Made by a program: the position numbers and the translations under genes. A stretch of 64,000 nucleotides of DNA from Variovorax paradoxus (GTDB taxonomy: Bacteria; Pseudomonadota; Gammaproteobacteria; Burkholderiales; Burkholderiaceae_C), in the NCBI RefSeq assembly GCF_022009635.1, contig NZ_CP091716.1, positions 1-64,000 of the forward strand. The letters are read 5' to 3'. This document shows, one piece after another, positions 58,220 through 64,000 of this stretch. Below the pieces are notes generated by a model. It had not been told where the DNA came from. It worked only from the letters and a program-made list of their open reading frames with translations, and did no database searches. Within the stretch, counting starts at the first letter, position 1. The number at the start of each line of letters is the position of its first letter.

Positions 58220-58248
58220 TTGACCACGGACGCAGGTTTAGCTAAACT
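58220..58248 (+). promoter_or_regulatory. trfA operon promoter
   Basis: TTGACC (58,220-58,225) and TAAACT (58,243-58,248) with a 17-base spacer form a strong sigma-70 promoter for ssb-trfA. The -10 lies inside the KorA box, so KorA binding would exclude RNA polymerase, as known in RK2. Confidence 0.9.
58236..58247. promoter_or_regulatory. KorA operator overlapping the trfA -10
   Basis: Perfect 12-base palindrome GTTTAGCTAAAC, the KorA consensus. Placement over the -10 element is the arrangement known for IncP-1 trfA promoters. Confidence 0.95.
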
Positions 58249-58279
58249 GACGACTCCATTAGCGAAAGGAGCATGACGA

Positions 58280-58621
58280 ATGAGCCACAACCTGTTCCAG
58301 TTTATCGGTAATCTTACCCGCGATACCGACGTTCGCCATAGCGAAAACAGCGCCCGCGCCGTTTTCGACCTGGCTGTCAATCGCGTGTGGCGCAACGCAG
58401 CCGGTGCGAAGCAGGAGCAGACGGACTTCTTCCGCATCAAGTCGTTCGGCGGCCTGGCCGAGAACGCGGGCAAGTACCTGGGCAAAGGCTCCAAGGTGTT
58501 CGTCCAGGGCCGCATCGAGCCGACGAAGTACGAGAAGGACGGCAAGACCGAATACGGGTTCGATTTCATCGCCGAGGAAATCGAATACCTGGACACCAAA
58601 GCGCCAGGCGGCGGCCAGTAA
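58280..58621 (+). CDS. ssb: Single-stranded DNA-binding protein (IncP-1 ssb)
   Basis: A 113-residue OB-fold protein: SHNLFQFIGNLTRDTDVRHS, FDLAVNRVWRNAAG, GKGSKVFVQGRIEPTKYEKD and FDFIAEEIEYLD. It lacks the acidic tail of chromosomal SSB, as usual for the IncP-1 protein. It is preceded by an AAAGGAG ribosome site and is the first gene of the trfA operon. Confidence 0.95.
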   Translation: MSHNLFQFIGNLTRDTDVRHSENSARAVFDLAVNRVWRNAAGAKQEQTDFFRIKSFGGLAENAGKYLGKGSKVFVQGRIEPTKYEKDGKTEYGFDFIAEEIEYLDTKAPGGGQ

Positions 58622-58667
58622 GGCCAGGCCCGGCCACGGCCGGGCAGTATGCTAGGAGGGAGATTAG

Positions 58668-59888
58668 ATGCAGAACGAGTTCAACGAGCAGGAATACAGG
58701 CGCAAGCTCATCGAGGGCGGGCTTAGCGAAGCCGACGCCACCGACCTTGCCGCCCGTACCGCCGCCGCTCGCAGGGACTCGGGCAGCGCCGGCGGGGCCT
58801 TCCGCCCCGCCGGTTCCCTCTTCGAGCTGCCGGCCACGGCCGGCGACAACGAGGCGGCTTTGCCGCCGAAGCTACCGACGCCGGCAAGTGCCGCCGTCGA
58901 GCGATCCGAGCGCATGGCGCAGGAATCGGCCGAGCTTGCGCGCACGATGGGCCTGCCGCCCGAACCGCGCACCGCCGTGAACAAGATGGCCGAGCAGATC
59001 GGCGCGCTGGCCCAGGACAAACGGAGTAGTGCGATGGCGACCAAGAAGCGAACGGCCGGCGGTGAGCTGGCCGAGAAGGTCAGCGAGGCCAAGCAGACGG
59101 CCTTGCTCAAGCACACGAAGCAGCAGATCAAGGACATGCAGCTCTCGCTGTTCGACCTGGCTCCCTGGCCGGATCACATGCGGGCACTGCCCAACGACTT
59201 CGGGCGGTCGGCGATCTTCACCGTCCGCAACAAGAAGGTGCCGCGCGCCGCGCTGCAAGGCCAGTCGATCTACCACGTCAACAAAGACGTGGAGATCACC
59301 TACACCGGGATCGAGCTGCGCGCCGACGACGACGAGCTGGTATTCGCCCAGGTGCTGGAGTACGCGAAGCGCACCGCGCTCGGAGAGCCGGTTTCCTTCA
59401 CGTTCTACGAGCTTTGCCAGGACTTGGACTGGTCAATCAACGGTCGGTACTACACAAGGGCCGAGGAATGCCTGACGCGGCTCCAGGCGTCGGCCATGCA
59501 GTTCTCATCCCAACGCATCGGCCGGCTCGAATCGGTGTCGCTGATCCGGCGCTTCCGCGTCCTGGATCGCGGCAAGCGCACGTCGCGCTGCCAGGTCGAG
59601 ATCGACGCCGAAATCGTGGTGCTGTTCGCCGGCGACCACTACACGAAATTCGTGTGGGAGAAGTACCGCAAGCTGTCGCCCACCGCGCGGCGCATGTTCG
59701 ACTACTTCGCCACCCACAAGGAGCCGTACCCGCTCAAGCTGGAGACGTTCCGGCTGATGTGCGGCTCGGATTCCACCCGGCCGAAGAAGTGGCGCGAGCA
59801 GGTAGGCGAAGCGTGCGACGAGCTGCGCGAAAACGGCCTGGTCGAAAGTGCGTGGGTGAACGACGACCTGGTGCATTGCAAGCGGTGA
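58668..59888 (+). CDS. trfA: TrfA replication initiator
   Basis: A 406-residue protein with IncP-1 TrfA features: a long N-terminal region present only in the large form, an internal in-frame ATG at 59034 (MATKKRTAGGELAEK) for the small form, and the initiator winged-helix domains LFDLAPWPDHMRALPNDFGR, SAIFTVRNKKVPRAALQGQS and RMFDYFATHKEPYPLKLETF. TrfA binds iterons at oriV, opens the origin and loads helicase. The length of 406 resembles IncP-1 beta plasmids. oriV itself is not found before the IS. Confidence 0.96.
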   Translation: MQNEFNEQEYRRKLIEGGLSEADATDLAARTAAARRDSGSAGGAFRPAGSLFELPATAGDNEAALPPKLPTPASAAVERSERMAQESAELARTMGLPPEPRTAVNKMAEQIGALAQDKRSSAMATKKRTAGGELAEKVSEAKQTALLKHTKQQIKDMQLSLFDLAPWPDHMRALPNDFGRSAIFTVRNKKVPRAALQGQSIYHVNKDVEITYTGIELRADDDELVFAQVLEYAKRTALGEPVSFTFYELCQDLDWSINGRYYTRAEECLTRLQASAMQFSSQRIGRLESVSLIRRFRVLDRGKRTSRCQVEIDAEIVVLFAGDHYTKFVWEKYRKLSPTARRMFDYFATHKEPYPLKLETFRLMCGSDSTRPKKWREQVGEACDELRENGLVESAWVNDDLVHCKR

Positions 59889-59910
59889 TCGCCCCCCTGC
59901 CCTCCCCTGG

Positions 59911-59939
59911 AGCCGCCCGAGATCGAGGCGGCTTTTTTT
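59911..59939 (+). terminator. Rho-independent terminator after trfA
   Basis: Stem AGCCGCC/GGCGGCT with a 9-base loop is followed by a run of seven T residues starting in the arm. It lies 23 bases downstream of the trfA stop. Confidence 0.88.
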
Positions 59940-60092
59940 CTCGAGCATCGCCACTTCCGGCGAGGCAGTACCGCGCACCAGCTCGCGCACGTCGAGCTGC
60001 AGCATCGTCACTTCCGGCGAGGCTGGCCACGTCCTGGCCACGGTCGACCATCGCCACATCCAACGATGACGGCCGCCGCTGGATCTCGCATC
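59940..60092. repeat. Direct and hairpin repeats downstream of trfA
   Basis: A 21-base repeat beginning GCATCGCCACTTCCGGCGAG occurs at 59,945-59,965 and, with one change, at 60,002-60,022. CATCGCC and CGATG half-palindromes follow. The motif resembles the hairpins at 44,004. This is the trfA-oriV interval, a known place for accessory insertions in IncP-1 plasmids. No gene is seen. Confidence 0.6.
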
Positions 60093-61204
60093 GGCGTTGG
60101 TGCATGGATACTGCGCAGGCGTTCTGTTAGGCTCGCGGCCCTGATAAAAAGACCGCCTCCCGCCACATGCCCAACAAATTCAACGCCGATCACCGCCATC
60201 ATATTCCGAAGATGCGGCACTTCGTGCGTAACTGGCCCGAATATGAATCGGGACTTCGCAACCGTGGCAGCCTGACGTTCTGGGTTACCCCGCAGGCGAT
60301 GCAACTCTGGCCAGCCCAAGCGCGCAGCACACCAGGCGGGCAGTCCATCTATTCGAATCAGGCCATCCAAACCAGCCTGATGCTGCGCCTGGTATTTGGC
60401 CAAGCCCTGCGACAAACCGAGGGTTTGATGAGGTCGATTTTCCAGCTTCTCGAGATTGATCTGAAGGCCCCCGACCACACTACCTTGAGTCGCCGAAGCA
60501 TGACCCTCAAGGCTTTGCCACGCCAGTGCGCGCTGCCCGCCGGGCCGCTGCATTTGTTGATCGACAGCACCGGGCTGAAGCTGTTTGGCGCAGGCGAATG
60601 GCTGCAGAAAAAGCACGGACAAAAGTCGCGGCGTAGCTGGAGAAAGCTGCACTTGGCAGTGGACGCCAGCACGGGGCACATCGAGGCGTCGGTCTTGACT
60701 GGCCAGGATGTCGATGACCCATCTCAGGTTGGTCCACTGCTTGATCAGATCGAGCACGAAGTCGCCTCTGTTACCGCCGACGGCGCCTATGACGGCGAGC
60801 CAACCTACGAGCGGATTGCCCAACGCGATACGCAAATCGACGTCATTATTCCACCGCGCGTTACCGCCCAGCCCAGCGCGCAATTCGAGGCAGCGCCGAC
60901 CACACGCGACAACCACCTGTTGATGATTCAAAGCTTGGGACGGCTGGAGTGGCAAGAGGCCTATGGCTACGGCAAACGTGCGCTGGTGGAAACCACGATG
61001 GGTCGCTTCAAGGCCATCATCGGGCCAAAGTTGCGTGCCCGTGATCCACGTGGCCAGCAGGCCGAGGCAAATGCTGCGGTGGCGGTGCTCAACCGCATGC
61101 TGAGCGCTGGACGCCCGAACTCCGTCCGCACTTCAGCAGCTGCCGTCTAAGCCCCTGCGGGGTTGGGGTAACCCCGGTCCCAGCGGTATCCATGCACCAA
61201 CGCC
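60093..61204 (+). mobile_element. IS5-family insertion sequence, copy 2 (1,112 bp)
   Basis: The same element as at 32,450: identical length, ends and transposase, in the same orientation. Left flank is IncP-1 sequence after trfA; right flank is tniQ. GCATC occurs directly on both sides (60,088-60,092 and 61,205-61,209), which could be a 5-base target duplication or chance. This copy cuts tniQ so that its first about 65 codons are missing. Confidence 0.92.
60167..61150 (+). CDS. IS5-family transposase, copy 2
   Basis: An intact 327-residue transposase with the same sequence as the copy at 32,524. The DDE blocks DSTGLKLFGAGEW, DGAYDGEP and VETTMGRFKAIIG are present. As both copies are intact, either could supply transposase for the whole bracketed segment. 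Confidence 0.92.
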   Translation: MPNKFNADHRHHIPKMRHFVRNWPEYESGLRNRGSLTFWVTPQAMQLWPAQARSTPGGQSIYSNQAIQTSLMLRLVFGQALRQTEGLMRSIFQLLEIDLKAPDHTTLSRRSMTLKALPRQCALPAGPLHLLIDSTGLKLFGAGEWLQKKHGQKSRRSWRKLHLAVDASTGHIEASVLTGQDVDDPSQVGPLLDQIEHEVASVTADGAYDGEPTYERIAQRDTQIDVIIPPRVTAQPSAQFEAAPTTRDNHLLMIQSLGRLEWQEAYGYGKRALVETTMGRFKAIIGPKLRARDPRGQQAEANAAVAVLNRMLSAGRPNSVRTSAAAV

Positions 61205-62222
61205 GCATCGAACTGAACCGGCTGCGTTGCATGAGCTTTGCCGGCTGGGTGCCTTGGCTACTGGACAGCCTTGATGATCAGATTCCAGATGCATTGGAGA
61301 CCTATGCGTTCCAGCTCTCGGTGTTGCTGCCGACACACCGCCGTAAGACGCGATCCATCACGAGCTGGCGTGCCTGGCTGCCCAGCCAGCCGATACACCG
61401 CGCCTGTCCGCTATGCCTGAACGATCCGGAGAACCAAGCCGTACTGCTCGCGTGGAAGCTGCCCCTGATGCTGAGCTGCCCGCTGCATGGCTGCCGGCTG
61501 GAATCCTATTGGGGCGTGCCAGGGCGGTTTCTAGGCTGGGAGAACGCCGACGCCGAACCGCGCACCGCCAGCGACGCGATTGCGGCGATGGACCAGCGTA
61601 CCTGGCAGGCACTGACGACCGGTCACCTGGAGCTGCCGCGCCGACGCATCCATGCCGGATTGTGGTTTCGGCTGCTACGCACGCTGCTCGATGAGCTGAA
61701 CACACCGCTTTCGGCGTGCGGAACCTACGCGGGGTATCTCCGCCAAGTCTGGGAAGGCTGCGGGCATCCGCTGCGTGCTGGGCAAAGTCTGTGGCGACCG
61801 TATGAAACCCTGAATCCGGCAGTACGGTTGCAGATGCTGGAGGCGGCGGCAACGGCAATCAGCTTGATTGAGGTGAGGTACATAAGCCCGCCAGGCGAGC
61901 AGGCAAAGCTGTTCTGGTCCGAGCCCCAAACAGGGTTCACCAGTGGCCTGCCGACGAAAGCGCCGAAGCCCGAACCCATCAATCACTGGCAGCGTGCAGT
62001 CCAGGCCATCGACGAGGCCATCATTGAAGCGCGGCACAACCCCGAGACGGCACGCTCGCTGTTCGCGTTGGCTTCCTATGGTCGGCGCGACCCCGCTTCC
62101 TGGAACAGTTGCGCGCCACCTTCGCGAAGGAAGGCATCGCCACGGAATTTCTGTCACATTATGAGCCTGACGGATCCTTTGCATGTCTTAGACAGAATGA
62201 CGGGTTAAGTGACAAATTTTGA
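61205..62222 (+). pseudogene. tniQ: TniQ, 5'-truncated by IS5-family copy 2 (copy 2)
   Basis: The frame resumes right after the IS with RIELNRLRCMSFAGWVPWLL and contains SACGTYAGYLRQVWEGCGHP in one frame, confirming that the longer G run here is correct. Near 62,100 one base is missing from CTTCCCTGG as compared with copy 1, so LEQLRATFAKEGIATEFLSH is shifted; the true end is at 62222. The N-terminal part is lost, so this copy cannot be functional. Confidence 0.92.
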
Positions 62223-62282
62223 CGACCTTAACTTTCCGGCGCACACTGTCACATAATCGAACGTATATGTGACAGGTACGAC
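62137..62282. promoter_or_regulatory. res site of the mer-tni transposon (copy 2)
   Basis: The same inverted arms TGTCACATA/TATGTGACA as in copy 1 are at 62,247-62,274, directly before the tniR start, with weaker half-sites upstream. Inverted relative to copy 1. Confidence 0.75.
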
Positions 62283-62897
62283 ATGCTGATAGGCTACATG
62301 CGGGTATCGAAGGCGGACGGCTCCCAGGCTACCGATTTGCAGCGCGACGCGCTGATTGCCGCCGGGGTCGATCCAGTACATCTTTACGAGGACCAGGCAT
62401 CCGGCATGCGCGAGGATCGGCCCGGCTTGACGAGCTGCCTGAAGGCGTTGCGAACTGGCGACACACTGGTCGTGTGGAAACTGGATCGGCTCGGACGCGA
62501 CCTGCGACATCTCATCAACACCGTGCACGACCTGACTGGGCGCGGCATCGGCTTGAAGGTATTAACCGGGCACGGCGCGGCCATCGACACCACGACCGCC
62601 GCCGGCAAGCTGGTCTTTGGCATCTTCGCCGCCCTGGCCGAGTTCGAGCGCGAGTTGATCGCGGAGCGCACGATTGCCGGCCTAGCCTCGGCCCGCGCGC
62701 GCGGGCGGAAAGGCGGCCGGCCGTTCAAGATGACCGCCGCCAAGCTGCGGCTGGCGATGGCGGCAATGGGTCAGCCAGAGACCAAGGTCGGCGACCTGTG
62801 CCAGGAACTTGGCGTCACGCGGCAGACCCTGTATCGGCATGTTTCACCCAAGGGTGAGCTACGTCCAGATGGCGAGAAGCTACTCAGCCGAATTTGA
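62283..62897 (+). CDS. tniR: TniR serine resolvase (copy 2, intact)
   Basis: The 204-residue resolvase is complete: MLIGYMRVSKADGSQATDLQ with the catalytic serine, LGRDLRHLINTVHDLTGRGI, LIAERTIAGLASARARGRKG and the helix-turn-helix GDLCQELGVTRQTLYRHVSP. It shows how copy 1 should read. TniR acting on two res sites in inverse orientation could in principle act on this pair, though resolvases prefer direct sites. Confidence 0.95.
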   Translation: MLIGYMRVSKADGSQATDLQRDALIAAGVDPVHLYEDQASGMREDRPGLTSCLKALRTGDTLVVWKLDRLGRDLRHLINTVHDLTGRGIGLKVLTGHGAAIDTTTAAGKLVFGIFAALAEFERELIAERTIAGLASARARGRKGGRPFKMTAAKLRLAMAAMGQPETKVGDLCQELGVTRQTLYRHVSPKGELRPDGEKLLSRI

Positions 62898-62949
62898 TGC
62901 CGGCATGAGGCAACGTAGCGACAGCGTGGTTTGTCTCAATGGGAAGCGC

Positions 62950-63186
62950 TCATGATCGATCTTTGAAGGCCCGCAGCAGTCGTGTCACAGACAGGACGAA
63001 CAAACCGGTCAGCGTGAGGGCTGCGATACCCCAGTACTCTCCGATGAACGCGCCGGCCGTCGTGCCGGCCAGCACAATGGCGAGAATCGGCAAATGGCAG
63101 GGACAGGTGAGCACGGCCAGCGCGCCCCACAGGTAGCCGGTGATCGGTTTGTGCGTCTCGGACGGCAAGCGCTCGGGGCTGTTCAT
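62950..63186 (-). CDS. merE: MerE, mercury transport membrane protein (copy 2)
   Basis: A 78-residue protein matching copy 1, with the CPCHLP motif in the first membrane helix. It overlaps the merD stop (ATGA). It is the last gene of the second mer operon, transcribed towards the IS. Confidence 0.95.
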   Translation of the reverse strand: MNSPERLPSETHKPITGYLWGALAVLTCPCHLPILAIVLAGTTAGAFIGEYWGIAALTLTGLFVLSVTRLLRAFKDRS

Positions 63187-63548
63187 GGCAGACTCTCCGC
63201 GTGCTGTGCCGGCTCGGTCGGCATGGTGGCCAACTGCACCTCCAGATCGGCCAACGCTTCGCGCCGACGCTCGACGAACTGGCGCAGAACGGCAAGCTGC
63301 GCGGCCGCTTCATCGCCGTCCGCAGCATCCAGCGCCCGGCACAGCCGCGCCAGCGCGTCCAGGCCGATGCCCGCCTCGAAGGCCGCCCGCACGAAGCACA
63401 GCCGTTGCAAGGCGGCATCATCGAACAGGCCATAGCCGCCCGGGGTGCACGCCACCGGACGCAGCAATCCGCGCAGCAGGTAGTCGCGCACGATATGCAC
63501 GCTCACCCCGGCATCAAGGGCCAGCCGGGACACGGTGTAGGCGCTCAT
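63183..63548 (-). CDS. merD: MerD, mer operon co-regulator (copy 2)
   Basis: A 121-residue protein the same as copy 1, with the MerR-type N-terminal helix-turn-helix ([20 protein letters not shown]). It is downstream of merA copy 2. Confidence 0.95.
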   Translation of the reverse strand: MSAYTVSRLALDAGVSVHIVRDYLLRGLLRPVACTPGGYGLFDDAALQRLCFVRAAFEAGIGLDALARLCRALDAADGDEAAAQLAVLRQFVERRREALADLEVQLATMPTEPAQHAESLP

Positions 63549-63564
63549 TGAAAACCTCCTTTTT

Positions 63565-64000
<436 letters not shown>

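Noticed and set aside
59940..60092. oriV iterons in the repeats after trfA
   Set aside because: Two 21-base copies with GCATCG hairpin character do not resemble the spaced 17-base TrfA iterons; oriV is probably beyond the insertion and absent here.

Overview
The window is a mosaic of high-GC betaproteobacterial DNA. Positions 1 to about 32,449 look like chromosome (or a long chromosome-derived segment) of a Burkholderiales bacterium. Bug/TctC periplasmic binding proteins, IclR, PucR and AraC regulators, a branched-chain-type ABC transporter and dicarboxylate catabolism genes fit a Comamonadaceae or Alcaligenaceae member; the genus cannot be fixed from sequence alone. Positions 33,562 to 60,092 are plasmid DNA. 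They hold a mercury-resistance/tni transposon, a Tn21-subfamily transposase block, and an almost complete IncP-1 (beta-like) backbone segment from upf30.5 through trbP-trbA to ssb and trfA. Positions 61,205 to 64,000 are a second, inverted copy of the mer-tni segment.

Layout. (1) 2-4,838: forward cluster of a Bug binding protein, PDC-hydrolase-like amidohydrolase, SnoaL-like protein, flavin reductase, cupin and IclR regulator. (2) 4,825-8,108: convergent reverse operon of a tartrate dehydratase/class I fumarase pair, Bug protein and HpcH/HpaI aldolase, with a divergent porin and a ketopantoate-reductase-like gene. (3) 11,310-16,526: a SiaABCD-type phospho-switch controlling a diguanylate cyclase, extended by a fifth gene with GGDEF-EAL domains. 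(4) 16,597-19,180: RelBE/ParE-type toxin-antitoxin pair, AraC regulator, SDR. (5) 19,205-27,424: reverse operon of amidohydrolase, LivGF, binding protein, LivHM, a GAF-like protein and an acetolactate-synthase-like enzyme, divergent from a PAS-LuxR regulator. (6) 28,117-32,449: PucR regulator divergent from an FAD oxidase and a class III aminotransferase cut by an IS5-family element. (7) 32,450-33,561: IS5-family copy 1. (8) 33,562-39,967: truncated Tn5053-like mer-tni transposon. (9) 40,030-44,002: Tn21-type tnpA, a toxin fragment, res and resolvase, ending in a second Tn402-type terminus. (10) 44,003-60,092: IncP-1 trb operon, trbA, ssb, trfA. (11) 60,093-61,204: IS5-family copy 2. (12) 61,205-64,000: inverted tniQ-tniR-merE-merD-merA.

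The trb genes encode the mating-pair formation (type IV secretion) apparatus. Four perfect KorB boxes and one KorA box show that the plasmid control circuit is preserved. TrfA and Ssb are replication functions. oriV, the tra genes, parA and the kor genes are not in the window.

Many genes, mainly in the first 36 kb, are broken by one-base indels although both halves are well conserved. The two mer-tni copies give an internal check: where they differ, one copy has a shortened G or C run and the other reads through, and each copy carries errors the other lacks. Most frameshifts are therefore probably sequencing errors, not true pseudogenes, and I annotate them as single genes. The joins at the two identical IS copies may be real recombination products or assembly joins; sequence alone cannot decide.
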